A DNA stretch of 64,000 bases from Marinobacter szutsaonensis (lineage in GTDB: Bacteria; Pseudomonadota; Gammaproteobacteria; Pseudomonadales; Oleiphilaceae), in NCBI RefSeq assembly GCF_039523335.1, contig NZ_BAAAFC010000001.1, positions 2,418,001 through 2,482,000 of the forward strand, read 5' to 3'. Below are positions 9,447-18,078 of the stretch, piece by piece (positions within the stretch are counted from its first letter, which is position 1; every line of letters begins with the position of its first letter). The notes beneath the pieces are model-generated. The model saw only the letters and a list, made by a program, of their open reading frames with translations, was not told where the DNA came from and did no database searches. Made by a program: the position numbers and the translations under genes.

Positions 9447-10400
9447 ATGACAGTCCGACTCGGGATCGTGATGGATCCCATCGAAAACATCACGTTCAAG
9501 AAAGACAGTTCGCTCGCCATGTTGCTGGCCGCGCAGAAGCGGGGCTGGGAGATCGAATACATGGAGTTGCCGGACATGTACCTCGACGGTGGCCGGGCGA
9601 TGGCCCACACCCGGGATCTGACTGTCCATATGGACCCGGAGAACTGGTTCAGCTTCGGTGGCAGTCAGGACCGGGCCCTGGGCGATCTGGACGTGATCCT
9701 GATGCGCAAGGATCCGCCGGTGGACCGGGAGTTCCTGATGGCTACCTACATCCTGGAAGCGGCGGAACTGCAGGGCGCCCTGGTGGTGAACCCCGCCGCT
9801 ACGCTGCGGGACTGTAACGAGAAGCTGTTCGCCACCCAGTTCGAGGATCTGACGCCGCCGTTGCTGGTGAGCCGTTCGGCGCACCGGTTCCGGGAGTTCT
9901 ATGCCGAGCACGGTGATATCATCATGAAGCCGGTGGACGGCATGGGTGGCCACTCGATCTTCCGGGTGCGGGAGAACGATTTCAATCTGGGCGTGATCAT
10001 CGAGACCCTGACCAACTACGGCACCCACCAGGCCATGGCCCAGAAATTCATCCCCGAGATTGTCGATGGTGACAAACGGATCCTGCTGATCGAGGGCGAG
10101 CCGGTGCCCTATGCCCTTGCGCGGATTCCGTCCCAGGGCGAGAATCGCGGCAACCTCGCGGCCGGCGGCCGGGGTGAGGGCCGGGAGTTGACCGACCGTG
10201 ACCGGGAAATCTGTGCCCGCGTCGCCCCTGCGATCAAGGAGAAGGGCCTGATGTTTGTCGGCCTCGACGTGATCGGCGACTATCTGACTGAAATCAATGT
10301 AACCAGCCCCACCTGCATCCGGGAACTGGATGCGGCCTACGGCATCGATATCGGCGGCATGCTGATGGATGCCATTGAAAAGCGCCTGAAGCAGGCGTAA
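9447..10400 (+). CDS. gshB: Glutathione synthetase
   Basis: 317 residues, the expected length for prokaryotic GshB, which joins gamma-glutamylcysteine and glycine with ATP in the cytoplasm. Recognisable elements are RLGIVMDPIENI at the N-terminus, IMKPVDGMGGHSIFRV in the ATP-grasp region, RIPSQGENRGNLAAGG around residue 230 and GLDVIGDYLTEINVTSPTC near the C-terminus, which holds Mg-ATP ligands. The neighbourhood (pilG divergent; tonB-like gene downstream after 58 bases) is the same as in Pseudomonas. Confidence 0.97.
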   Translation: MTVRLGIVMDPIENITFKKDSSLAMLLAAQKRGWEIEYMELPDMYLDGGRAMAHTRDLTVHMDPENWFSFGGSQDRALGDLDVILMRKDPPVDREFLMATYILEAAELQGALVVNPAATLRDCNEKLFATQFEDLTPPLLVSRSAHRFREFYAEHGDIIMKPVDGMGGHSIFRVRENDFNLGVIIETLTNYGTHQAMAQKFIPEIVDGDKRILLIEGEPVPYALARIPSQGENRGNLAAGGRGEGRELTDRDREICARVAPAIKEKGLMFVGLDVIGDYLTEINVTSPTCIRELDAAYGIDIGGMLMDAIEKRLKQA

Positions 10401-10434
10401 CCGACAGAATGGGGCGAGCAGTGCAGGACCAACG

Positions 10435-10458
10435 ACAGGATCAGGAACAGGAACAGGA
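10435..10458 (+). repeat. Four tandem hexamers (ACAGGA/TCAGGA) ending at the tonB-like start codon
   Basis: The units ACAGGA, TCAGGA, ACAGGA and ACAGGA are directly adjacent, and the last one touches the ATG at 10459. Each contains an AGGA Shine-Dalgarno-like core, so the start codon has several candidate ribosome-binding sites at 6-base steps. Only the upstream units have workable spacing. Confidence 0.7.
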
Positions 10459-11319
10459 ATGGCAGTTCAGGTAAGCGATTTTGACCGGTTTTCCTTCACC
10501 CTGTTCATGGCGCTGGCCGTGCACGCGATTATCGTGCTGGGCATCACCTTCGCGCCGGAGCCTCCGCGCTCGTCGGCCCAGACCATGGAAATCACCCTGT
10601 CCCAGTTTGAAGACGAGAAGGCCCCGGAGAAGGCTGATTTTCTGGCCCAGACCAATCAGCAGGGCAGTGGCACCGAAGACGAACCCCGGGAAATGACTAC
10701 GCCCCAGCCGGCCGAGGTCAGCCAGCCGGAACCGGCACAGGTGCAGCCCGAGCCACCCTCCCGGCCGGAACCGGTGAAGCAGCAGGAACAGACGGTGGTG
10801 CAGACCACAGCACCCTCCAGCCGCAAGGTGGCCGAGCCGGAAGAGAAAGCCGAGCCGGAACCGCAACCGGTGGAGAAAAAGAAAAGCCTGATGGAGCGCA
10901 GCCTGGAAATCGCCAGCCTGGAAGCGCGGTTTGATGCCCAGCAACAGGCCTATGCCCGCAAGCCCCGGGTCATGCGGGTCACGTCTGCCTCGACCCTGCA
11001 GTCCACCAACGCCTGGTATGTCCAGAACTGGATCAGCAAGGTCACCCGCGTCGGGAATATCAATTACCCGACCGAGGCCCGCAGAGCGGGTATCTACGGC
11101 ACGCTCCGGATGCTGGTATCGCTCAAGAAAGATGGCACAATCAAGGAAGTGGCCATCCTGCAGTCCTCGGGCAGCCGGGTGCTGGACGACGCCGCCATCC
11201 GCATCGTACGTATGGCATCCCCGTTCGCCCCGTTCCCGGAAGACATGCGAGAGGAAGTGGATGAGCTGGAAATCATACGAACCTGGTCTTTCCAACGGCG
11301 GGGGCTGACATCCGGATGA
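10459..11319 (+). CDS. TonB-like energy transducer (TonB3 type)
   Basis: 286 residues. A single N-terminal membrane anchor (about residues 14-33) is followed by a long Pro/Glu/Gln-rich periplasmic spacer (about 35-135), a helical stretch, and a C-terminal TonB domain (about 190-280) with YPTEARRAGIYGTLRMLVSL and a closing RTWSF. TonB proteins pass inner-membrane proton-motive energy to outer-membrane proteins. The position between gshB and yqgE is that of P. aeruginosa tonB3 (PA0406), which has been linked to twitching motility and pilus assembly. No exbB/exbD is nearby. Its stop overlaps the yqgE start by 4 bases (ATGA). Confidence 0.9.
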   Translation: MAVQVSDFDRFSFTLFMALAVHAIIVLGITFAPEPPRSSAQTMEITLSQFEDEKAPEKADFLAQTNQQGSGTEDEPREMTTPQPAEVSQPEPAQVQPEPPSRPEPVKQQEQTVVQTTAPSSRKVAEPEEKAEPEPQPVEKKKSLMERSLEIASLEARFDAQQQAYARKPRVMRVTSASTLQSTNAWYVQNWISKVTRVGNINYPTEARRAGIYGTLRMLVSLKKDGTIKEVAILQSSGSRVLDDAAIRIVRMASPFAPFPEDMREEVDELEIIRTWSFQRRGLTSG

Positions 11320-11882
11320 CCGCAACCAGGAAATCTCCCAACAGTCTGCAGCACCACTTTCTGGTGGCTTCGCCCTGGCTGGCCGACCCCCGTTTCCACG
11401 GTGGTGTGATCTACATCTGTGAACATTCCGACGACGGAGCACTCGGGCTGATGATCAATCAGCCGCTGGACATCCATCTCGGTGAGATTCTGGAACAGCT
11501 GGACATGCATGGCTCCGAGCTGGACCTCCCGGTGTACAGTGGTGGGCCGGTTCAGCCCGAGCGTGGCTTCGTGCTGCACAGCCCCGCTACCACCTGGCAG
11601 AACACCGTCCAGGTGGCCGAAGACGTTCTGCTGACCACCTCCCGGGACATCCTGGCCGGCATCGGCCGTGGCGATGGTCCGGAAGAGTTCCTGGTAGCGC
11701 TGGGTTACTCCGGCTGGGGCGAGGGTCAGCTGGAGGAGGAGCTGGGCAGTAACTCCTGGCTGACCTGTCCGGCCAGTACCGATATCCTGTTCCGGACTCC
11801 GGCCCAGGACCGCTACCAGGCGGTACTCAAGCTGATCGGTATCGATCTGAACCAGCTGACCGAGTTTGGCGGCCATGCCTGA
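11316..11882 (+). CDS. YqgE/AlgH family protein
   Basis: 188 residues, usual length for the family. Signatures are HHFLVASPWLADPRFHGGVIYICEH (described here by its key words FLVASP, DPRF and VIYICEH), LMINQPL, and VYSGGPVQPERGFVLH; the C-terminal half has ALGYSGWGEGQLEEEL. The biochemical role is unclear. In Pseudomonas AlgH has been tied to alginate and virulence-gene expression. The start overlaps the tonB-like stop and the end overlaps ruvX by 8 bases, so the three genes are probably translationally coupled. Confidence 0.95.
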   Translation: MTATRKSPNSLQHHFLVASPWLADPRFHGGVIYICEHSDDGALGLMINQPLDIHLGEILEQLDMHGSELDLPVYSGGPVQPERGFVLHSPATTWQNTVQVAEDVLLTTSRDILAGIGRGDGPEEFLVALGYSGWGEGQLEEELGSNSWLTCPASTDILFRTPAQDRYQAVLKLIGIDLNQLTEFGGHA

Positions 11883-12315
11883 GGCGCGCAATCGCCGGGT
11901 GATGGCGTTCGATTTCGGCACCCGCCGGATCGGCGTGGCTACCGGGCAGGAGTTGCTGGGTACCGGTGAGCCGCTGGCGATGATTCCTGCCCGGGACGGG
12001 ATCCCGGACTGGTCGGTGGTGGAGAAACTGCTGACGGAGTGGCGGCCGGACCTGGTGCTGGTGGGCTTGCCCCTGAACATGGACGACACCGAGAACGAGA
12101 TGTGCGCCCGGGCCCGCAAGTTCGGCAACCGCATCCACGGCCGATTCCATTACCCCGTGGAGATGGTGGACGAACGGCTCACCAGTTTCGAGGCCAAGGG
12201 TGACGTCATGGCCCGCGGTGGCAGCCGGGATTTCGGCCGCCATGGTGTTGATGACCGCGCCGCGGTACTGATTCTGGAAACCTGGTTCCGGGAACAGGAT
12301 AATAGCGCCGGCTGA
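11875..12315 (+). CDS. ruvX: RuvX/YqgF, Holliday junction resolvase-like nuclease (pre-16S rRNA processing)
   Basis: 146 residues from the ATG at 11875 (MPEARNRRVMAFDFG). An in-frame upstream ATG at 11866 is less likely because it lies deeper in yqgE. The RNase-H-like fold is marked by AFDFGTRRIGVA with the first catalytic Asp, VGLPLNMD in the middle, DERLTSFEA, and DDRAAVLIL with the late catalytic Asp. In E. coli YqgF is implicated in maturation of the 5' end of 16S rRNA. It follows yqgE as in most gammaproteobacteria. Confidence 0.95.
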   Translation: MPEARNRRVMAFDFGTRRIGVATGQELLGTGEPLAMIPARDGIPDWSVVEKLLTEWRPDLVLVGLPLNMDDTENEMCARARKFGNRIHGRFHYPVEMVDERLTSFEAKGDVMARGGSRDFGRHGVDDRAAVLILETWFREQDNSAG

Positions 12316-12350
12316 CCTTTCCGGCTGACCTGAAACACAGTGAGGACCTG

Positions 12351-12860
12351 ATGACCGCACAGCTTGATATCAACCAGCTGCTGGATGAGCTGGAAACGGG
12401 ATTGCGCCGGATCCTGGAGGAGCGCAATGTGACCGAGCCGGCGGTGATCGGTATCCGTACCGGCGGCGTCTGGCTGGCGGATGTGCTCAGCAAACGCCTG
12501 GGCATTGATCAGGCTTTCGGGGAGCTGGATATCTCCTTTTACCGGGACGACTTCAGCCGCATCGGCCTGAATCCGAAGGTGAAGCCCTCCAGCCTGCCGT
12601 TCGATACCGAGGGCCGGGACATTATCCTCATCGACGACGTCATCATGAGTGGCCGGACCATCCGTGCCGCCATGAACGAAATTTTCGACTACGGTCGTCC
12701 AGCCAGTATCATACTGGCCACCCTGATTGACCTCGGCGCCCGGGAACTGCCGATCCAGCCGGATGTGGCCGGACGGGTGCTGTCCCTGGATGCCCATCAG
12801 CGGGTCAAGCTCCGGGGCCCCGATCCCCTGCGCATCGAACTACAGGAAACCGGGCAGTAA
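12351..12860 (+). CDS. pyrR: PyrR, pyr-operon regulator / uracil phosphoribosyltransferase
   Basis: 169 residues. The phosphoribosyltransferase signature is IILIDDVIMSGRTIRAAMNE around residues 92-111, where the two Asp bind PRPP and Mg. AVIGIRTGGVWLADVL near residue 30 and the C-terminal HQRVKLRGPDPL are also typical of PyrR. In Gram-positives PyrR binds pyr mRNA; in gammaproteobacteria the regulatory role is less certain, and I saw no anti-terminator structure in the 39 bases before pyrB. It begins the pyrR-pyrB-pyrC' group. Confidence 0.93.
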   Translation: MTAQLDINQLLDELETGLRRILEERNVTEPAVIGIRTGGVWLADVLSKRLGIDQAFGELDISFYRDDFSRIGLNPKVKPSSLPFDTEGRDIILIDDVIMSGRTIRAAMNEIFDYGRPASIILATLIDLGARELPIQPDVAGRVLSLDAHQRVKLRGPDPLRIELQETGQ

Positions 12861-12899
12861 CCAGCGATTCCATACGGCAACACAGCAAACAGGCGACCC

Positions 12900-13910
12900 A
12901 TGACCGCACACGACCCTTCCCCGCACCACTTGCAGCTGACCCGGGATGGTCAGTTGCGGCATTTCCTCACCCTCGACGGCCTCGACCGTGATTTGCTCAC
13001 CGACATCCTGGATACCGCCGACTCGTTCATCGAAGTGGGGGAGCGGACCATCAAGAAGGTTCCTCTGCTGCGAGGACGAACGGTGGTCAACCTGTTCTTC
13101 GAGTCCAGTACCCGTACCCGAAGCACCTTCGAGCTTGCCGCCAAGCGCCTGTCGGCGGACGTGCTGAATCTGGATATCAGCACCTCGGCCACTTCCAAGG
13201 GCGAATCCCTGTCCGACACCCTGCTCAACCTTGAAGCCATGGCCAGCGACATGTTTGTGGTGCGCCACTCCCAGAGCGGGGCGCCGCATTTCATCGCCGA
13301 GAGCGTGACGCCGGGGGTTGCCATCATCAATGCCGGCGACGGCCGCCACGCTCACCCCACCCAGGCCATGCTCGACATGCTCACCATTCGCCAGCACAAG
13401 CAGCGGTTTGACGGCCTGAAAGTCGCCATTGTCGGTGATGTCCTGCATTCCCGGGTCGCCCGCTCCCAGATCCGGGCTCTGAATGTGCTCGGGGCGGAAG
13501 AGGTCCGGGTCATTGCCCCGGGAACCCTGCTGCCCAAGGATGTGGAGAGTCTCGGCTGTAAGGTCGAGTACGACATGGAAAAAGGCATGAAAGACCTGGA
13601 TGTGGTGATCATGCTGCGGCTCCAGAAGGAGCGCATGGAGGGGGCCCTGCTGCCCAGCGAGCGGGAGTTCTACCGGCTGTATGGTCTCAATCGCGAGAAG
13701 CTGGCCCTGGCCCATCCGGAATGCATCGTGATGCATCCGGGGCCGATCAACCGGGGCGTGGAGATCGAGTCGGCGGTGGCCGATGGGCCTCAGTCGGTGA
13801 TTCTCAACCAGGTCACCAACGGCATTGCGATCCGGATGGCGGTGATGTCCATGGCCATGGGCGGCCAGGTGGCAGAACGACAGCAGAAGGCAGAGAGGGC
13901 GAAGGCATGA
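12900..13910 (+). CDS. pyrB: Aspartate carbamoyltransferase catalytic subunit
   Basis: 336 residues. It condenses carbamoyl phosphate with aspartate in de novo pyrimidine synthesis. The carbamoyl-phosphate site [19 protein letters not shown] (about residues 67-85) is intact, as are [14 protein letters not shown] (about 145-158), the aspartate-loop region MLRLQKERM and the conserved [11 protein letters not shown] near residue 280. It overlaps the next gene by 4 bases. In pseudomonads this PyrB type forms a complex with a catalytically dead PyrC', and the downstream gene fits that. Confidence 0.97.
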   Translation: MTAHDPSPHHLQLTRDGQLRHFLTLDGLDRDLLTDILDTADSFIEVGERTIKKVPLLRGRTVVNLFFESSTRTRSTFELAAKRLSADVLNLDISTSATSKGESLSDTLLNLEAMASDMFVVRHSQSGAPHFIAESVTPGVAIINAGDGRHAHPTQAMLDMLTIRQHKQRFDGLKVAIVGDVLHSRVARSQIRALNVLGAEEVRVIAPGTLLPKDVESLGCKVEYDMEKGMKDLDVVIMLRLQKERMEGALLPSEREFYRLYGLNREKLALAHPECIVMHPGPINRGVEIESAVADGPQSVILNQVTNGIAIRMAVMSMAMGGQVAERQQKAERAKA

Positions 13911-15214
13911 GTCATACTAGCAACCAATCCTCGCCACTGCTGCTGATCACCGGTGGTCGACTGATCGATGGCCAGGGCCGGGAAATCGACAACGACGCCC
14001 TGCTGATTCGCGATGGCCGGATTGCCGCCACCGGTGCTCAGGCCCGCAGTGCCGATGTCGATGACACCATCAACGCCGACGGTTGGGTTATCGCCCCGGG
14101 CTTTGTCGATTTGTGCTGCAACCTGCGGGAACCGGGCAATGGCCAGAAGGGCAATATTGCGTCGGAAACCCGGGCCGCGGCTCACGGTGGCTTCACCACG
14201 GTTTGCGCCTCGCCGGAAACCTCGCCGGTCAACGATTCCGGCGCGGTCACCCACCTGATCCGGGACGTGGCGGCCAGCCGCTCCCCGATCCGGGTATTGC
14301 CCATTGGCGCCATTACCCGCGGGCTGGAGGGCGACCTGCTCAGCGATATGGCAGGCCTCAGGAATGCCGGCTGCGTCGCCGTGGGTAACGGCTCCCGGGG
14401 CGTGCGCAATGCCCGTATCCTGCGCCGTTGCATGGCCTACGCGCAGACCTTTGGCCTGACCGTGATGTTCAGCCCGGAAAACCAGGCCCTGGCAGCCGAC
14501 GGTTATGCCCATGACGGCCTGGTGACGTCCCGCCTGGGGTTGCTGGGGATACCCGAAGTGGCGGAGACCGCCGCGGTCATGGAGATGTTGTTACTGGCGG
14601 AGGAGACCGGTGTACGGCTGCATCTGAGCCAGCTGTCCTGTGCCCGCAGTGTCGAAATGCTGGCGGAAGCGCAGCAGCGGGGTATCAAGGTCACGGCCGA
14701 CGTCGCCATGCACCAGCTGGTGTTTACCGAGGATGCCCTGGCCGGTTTTGACAGCCGCTTCCATGTGCGCCCGCCGCTGCGCTCCGAAAGTGACCGGAGA
14801 GCGCTGGTTGCCGGTGTCAGGGACGGCGTCATTGCTGCGATTGTCAGCCAGCACCAGCCCCATGATACGGCGGCCAAACAGGCCCCGCTCGCCGCCACCG
14901 AGCCGGGTCTGTCCACCATCGAAAGCGTGCTTTCGCTCGGACTGGAGCTGGTTGAACGGGATGAGCTGGCGTTGACCGACCTGGTGCGGGCCCTGACTAC
15001 CGGGCCGGCATCCGTCATCGGTCGGACCGCGGGGCTCGGCGAGGGAGATATGGCCGATCTTTGCCTGTTTGACCCCACTGCGACCTGGACCGCCGACGAC
15101 AGCACCCTGGTTTCAGCCGGACGCCATGCACCGGTCATCGGCCGAGAGCTGCCGGGCGTGGTCCGGCTGACCCTGGTCGAGGGTCAGAAGGCCTGGGACG
15201 CGCTCCAGGTCTGA
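13907..15214 (+). CDS. PyrC', dihydroorotase-like protein lacking metal ligands
   Basis: 435 residues from the ATG at 13907, which overlaps the pyrB stop. It has the amidohydrolase fold of type I dihydroorotases ([20 protein letters not shown], then WVIAPGFVD). The HxH metal motif normally written DxHxHxREPG is [10 protein letters not shown] here, so both histidines are replaced. The later segments [10 protein letters not shown] and [10 protein letters not shown] keep family shape, but IVSQHQPHD replaces the usual IATDHAPH. It is probably non-catalytic and serves as a structural partner of PyrB, as shown for Pseudomonas PyrC'. A true pyrC is expected elsewhere. Confidence 0.92.
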   Translation: MSHTSNQSSPLLLITGGRLIDGQGREIDNDALLIRDGRIAATGAQARSADVDDTINADGWVIAPGFVDLCCNLREPGNGQKGNIASETRAAAHGGFTTVCASPETSPVNDSGAVTHLIRDVAASRSPIRVLPIGAITRGLEGDLLSDMAGLRNAGCVAVGNGSRGVRNARILRRCMAYAQTFGLTVMFSPENQALAADGYAHDGLVTSRLGLLGIPEVAETAAVMEMLLLAEETGVRLHLSQLSCARSVEMLAEAQQRGIKVTADVAMHQLVFTEDALAGFDSRFHVRPPLRSESDRRALVAGVRDGVIAAIVSQHQPHDTAAKQAPLAATEPGLSTIESVLSLGLELVERDELALTDLVRALTTGPASVIGRTAGLGEGDMADLCLFDPTATWTADDSTLVSAGRHAPVIGRELPGVVRLTLVEGQKAWDALQV

Positions 15215-15228
15215 GCCCGGAAATGCGG

Positions 15229-15252
15229 CAGAGGTCCGGTGACCTCTGTCGA
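15229..15252. terminator. Hairpin after pyrC' (weak terminator candidate)
   Basis: CAGAGGT and ACCTCTG form a 7-bp stem around 15231-15250, 15 bases after the pyrC' stop. There is no T run, so intrinsic termination is uncertain. Confidence 0.3.
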
Positions 15253-15322
15253 TACCATCACAGAATCTCCCCCTCTTGCTGAAAAGACCTTGATGGCAGG
15301 CACCTGTGCCAACGTATTCTTG

Positions 15323-15356
15323 TAGCGGTCGACCTAAGGTCGCCCAAGGACTACGT
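15323..15356. repeat. Imperfect inverted repeat upstream of the solute-binding protein gene
   Basis: CGACCT-A-AGGTCG (15330-15342) lies inside a looser outer pairing (GTAG...CTAC). It could be an operator for the transporter gene at 15415 or a short REP-like element. The rest of the 200-base gap shows no gene. Confidence 0.35.
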
Positions 15357-15414
15357 GGCAACGCCGGCACCCGGACGTTCCGGCGCCCGACAATAATAAA
15401 TCAGGAGTCATCCC

Positions 15415-16446
15415 GTGAAATCAGCACACTTCCCGCATCGGGTGGCCGTGGCCGCCACCCTGTGCGCATCCCTGTTGTTTCCTTCCCTTGGTCAGGCCCA
15501 GGAACCGGCGCCCAAGGAAATCCTCGAACGCAGTTTCTGCGTCTTTGATCCGGTGGGGGCCAACGGCCCGCTGTTCGCCATCACCAAAACCTTCCAACCG
15601 GTGGCCCTGAAGCGGGGGATCAAGCTCGACCTGCGGGCCTACACGGATGAGAAGGTGGCGGCCGAGGACTTCAAGGCCGGCCAGTGTGATGCGGTTCTGC
15701 TGACCGGCACCCGCGCCCGTGAGTTCAACAAGTTCACCGGCAGTCTCGAGGCCATGGGCGCGGTGCCGGGCGAGGAGGAAATGCGCCTGCTGTACAACAC
15801 CCTGAGTCAGCCCAAGGCCCGGCCGTTCCTGGTGAACGGGCCCTACGAGGTGGCTGGTGTGTTCCCGGCCGGTGCGATCTACCTGCACACCCGGGACCGC
15901 AGCATTGACTCGGTGGAGAAGCTGCAGGGCAAGCGTATCGCGACCCTGGATTATGACGAGGCATCGGTGCGCATGGTGCGCCACGTTGGCGCCTCGGTGG
16001 TGGGTTCCAACTCCGCCAACTTTGCTGGCAAGTTCAACAACGGCAGCGTCGATCTCGCCTATGCTCCGGCGGTGGCCTACCAGCCCCTGGAGCTTTACAA
16101 GGGCGTGAATCCGGACGGTGCCGTGGTTCGCTATGCGCTCGCCTACATGAACTTCCAGGTGATCATGCACCGGGATCGCTTTCCGGATGATGCCGGCCAG
16201 ATGGTTCGTGACCAGGCCATCCAGCGGCTGGACGAGGCTTACGGCATCATTGCCGAGGCGGAGGCCGGTATTCCCGAAGATGTCTGGATGAGCCTGCCGC
16301 AGGAAGATACTGCCGAGTACGACAAGATGCTGAGAAAGGTGCGCCTGTCCCTGCTGGAGGACGGTGTTTACGACGAACGTGCAATCAAGCTGATGAAGGC
16401 GATCCGGTGCCGGGTGGACGGTGCCCGTGCGGAGTGCGCCTCCTGA
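15415..16446 (+). CDS. Periplasmic solute-binding protein of a TRAP-like system
   Basis: 343 residues starting at GTG 15415, with AGGAG 9-13 bases upstream. A signal peptide ends near residue 28 (LGQAQ). The mature protein resembles the 'putative solute-binding protein' family of marine gammaproteobacteria (DUF6091-like, from memory). It has a ligand-binding-like layout with FCVFDPVGANGPLF at the start of the domain, KAGQCDAVLLTGTRAREFN, and DSVEKLQGKRIATLDYDEA, a cleft motif shared with phosphonate and TRAP binding proteins. A cysteine pair may form a disulfide near the C-terminus (CRVDGARAEC). The ligand is unknown. The TatT lipoprotein and permease genes follow after HU. Confidence 0.75.
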   Translation: MKSAHFPHRVAVAATLCASLLFPSLGQAQEPAPKEILERSFCVFDPVGANGPLFAITKTFQPVALKRGIKLDLRAYTDEKVAAEDFKAGQCDAVLLTGTRAREFNKFTGSLEAMGAVPGEEEMRLLYNTLSQPKARPFLVNGPYEVAGVFPAGAIYLHTRDRSIDSVEKLQGKRIATLDYDEASVRMVRHVGASVVGSNSANFAGKFNNGSVDLAYAPAVAYQPLELYKGVNPDGAVVRYALAYMNFQVIMHRDRFPDDAGQMVRDQAIQRLDEAYGIIAEAEAGIPEDVWMSLPQEDTAEYDKMLRKVRLSLLEDGVYDERAIKLMKAIRCRVDGARAECAS

Positions 16447-16452
16447 GAACGA

Positions 16453-16471
16453 GGGCCCGCGGCGCGGGCCC
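16453..16471. terminator. Strong GC hairpin between convergent solute-binding and HU genes
   Basis: GGGCCCGC and GCGGGCCC pair perfectly over 8 bp with a 3-base loop, in the 33-base gap between two converging stop codons. T runs are lacking on both sides, so it may work as a shared pause or terminator structure. Confidence 0.5.
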
Positions 16472-16479
16472 GATGCTCC

Positions 16480-16752
16480 TTACTGAACCGCATCCTTGAG
16501 GGCCTTGCCCGCCTTGAACCCGACGGTCTTGCTGGCCGGAATCTGGATGGAAGCCCCGGTCTGGGGGTTGCGGCCGCTGCGGGCCTCACGGCTGCGGATA
16601 TTGAAAGTTCCGAAGCCGATCAGGCTGACATCCTCGCCACGGGCGGCAGCGGCAGATACCTGGTCGGTGAAAGCAGCAATGACTTCGCCGGCTTGTTCCC
16701 GGGTCATACCGGTGCGGTCGGCGATGGCGGCAGCGAGTTCAGGTTTACGCAT
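16480..16752 (-). CDS. HU-family nucleoid protein
   Basis: 90 residues, the exact size of HU. It starts MRKPELAAAIADRTGMT and contains the core GFGTFNIRSREARSGRNPQT, whose basic residues intercalate the DNA minor groove, followed by IPASKTVGFKAGKALKDAV. The acidic HU-alpha/beta subtype cannot be fixed from the sequence alone. It is coded on the opposite strand, between the transporter's binding-protein gene and its lipoprotein gene, so it splits that set. Its upstream region (16753-16986) is shared with the TatT gene and probably holds divergent promoters. Confidence 0.95.
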   Translation of the reverse strand: MRKPELAAAIADRTGMTREQAGEVIAAFTDQVSAAAARGEDVSLIGFGTFNIRSREARSGRNPQTGASIQIPASKTVGFKAGKALKDAVQ

Positions 16753-16986
16753 GGGAGAGTCCTCTTATTGTCGTTGTCGACAGAAATCTATAGTGGCTCG
16801 GCGCAAATTGTGCAAACCGGGCTGTTACAAAAGCATCGGCCGGAGGCGTCATTTGCGGCCCCCGTCTCATAAAAACCGGCCCTGAAAGGCCATAATGCCC
16901 GCCGGTTACAGTTCGTAACATTTGAGCCGGCTGCCGGTGTCGAGTCCGCGCGATCAGAACAAGAACGTAAAAAAGGTACAGAAGTC

Positions 16987-18051
16987 ATGACCGACCTCCG
17001 CAAATCTCCCCGATCTCCGAGCACCCTGCGGGTCCGCTTCCGCGGCCTGCTCGCTGCGCTTGCCGTCACGACCCTGGTGACCGGCTGCGGTGCGATTGAC
17101 CACATGATGTACAAGACCACCGGTGACGTCATGCAGGGATTCTCCCGCAATCACACGGTTCCGTACCTGATGCAGTCACAGGATCTGGCCATGGGGTGTG
17201 CCATGAGCGAGGCCACGGCACCGCTGCTGATGTCCTTCGGCCGGGTCACGGATGAACCGGACCAGCTGGCGGTCATGCTGTATCTCTCCTCCGGCGGTTG
17301 TGCCGAGGAGCAGGCCCGGGAACACGAGCTGGATTCCCTGGCGGCCCTGAACGGGATGGAGGCGGAGGAAGCAGAAGACGCCATGATCCGCCAGAAGCGG
17401 GCCTACGCATTGGCCTCCCGGCGTTATTTCCGGGCCTGGCAGCATCACAATGCCCATTATGGCGAGGTCGGCACCGGCGAGTGCCCGGAATTCGAGGATG
17501 ACATGGACGAGTTCATCTATCTTGCCGGCCTGTTGTCGGGCCTGCAGGCCCTGAATGCCCAGATCCAGTCCACCTCCTCAATCGGGGTGCCGGCCAACAT
17601 CGGTTCTGTCGTGGAGCGGGGCACCAGCTGTCTGGCCAACGACAAGTGGTGGGGCGCGCCGATGGCGTTGCGCGCCACCGTCTGGGCGATGATTCCAGGA
17701 GCCCAACCTGAGGGCGAGGACGCCTTCGAACGATTGCAGATTGCCGACGATCAGGGCGAGGCCGCGGGTGTCCGCCTGCCGCACGTGTTCCATGCCATCG
17801 CGGCTCTCAACAAGGGGGACGAGCCACGGCTTCGGGAAGTCATCCGGGAACATGCCGAATCCCTGGAGCAGGATCCGGCCAACGAGGACTGGCGTTTCGT
17901 GGATGCCATGGCCACCAACATGATCGTGGCCATTTCCGACCGGATGTGGGTGGAGAATACCGGCCACCGCACGCCGCTTGGTCAGCTCGGCACCTTCTGG
18001 GACGATCGGCAGGAGTCGGTTGAAACCATCGATCTGGACGATCTGCTGTAA
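16987..18051 (+). CDS. TatT-like lipoprotein (TRAP transporter T component)
   Basis: 354 residues. The lipoprotein signal ends LVTGC with the lipid Cys at about residue 34. The mature part is helical, with a segment VPYLMQSQDLAMGCAMSEA and repeated acidic helices, as in the TatT (T component) family of periplasmic TPR-like TRAP proteins. In Treponema, TatT forms a complex with the solute-binding protein. The linkage to a permease gene 27 bases downstream and a binding-protein gene upstream supports the assignment. Its substrate is unknown. Confidence 0.75.
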   Translation: MTDLRKSPRSPSTLRVRFRGLLAALAVTTLVTGCGAIDHMMYKTTGDVMQGFSRNHTVPYLMQSQDLAMGCAMSEATAPLLMSFGRVTDEPDQLAVMLYLSSGGCAEEQAREHELDSLAALNGMEAEEAEDAMIRQKRAYALASRRYFRAWQHHNAHYGEVGTGECPEFEDDMDEFIYLAGLLSGLQALNAQIQSTSSIGVPANIGSVVERGTSCLANDKWWGAPMALRATVWAMIPGAQPEGEDAFERLQIADDQGEAAGVRLPHVFHAIAALNKGDEPRLREVIREHAESLEQDPANEDWRFVDAMATNMIVAISDRMWVENTGHRTPLGQLGTFWDDRQESVETIDLDDLL

Positions 18052-18078
18052 ACCATCGGTTCCCGGGGATAGGTAGTT

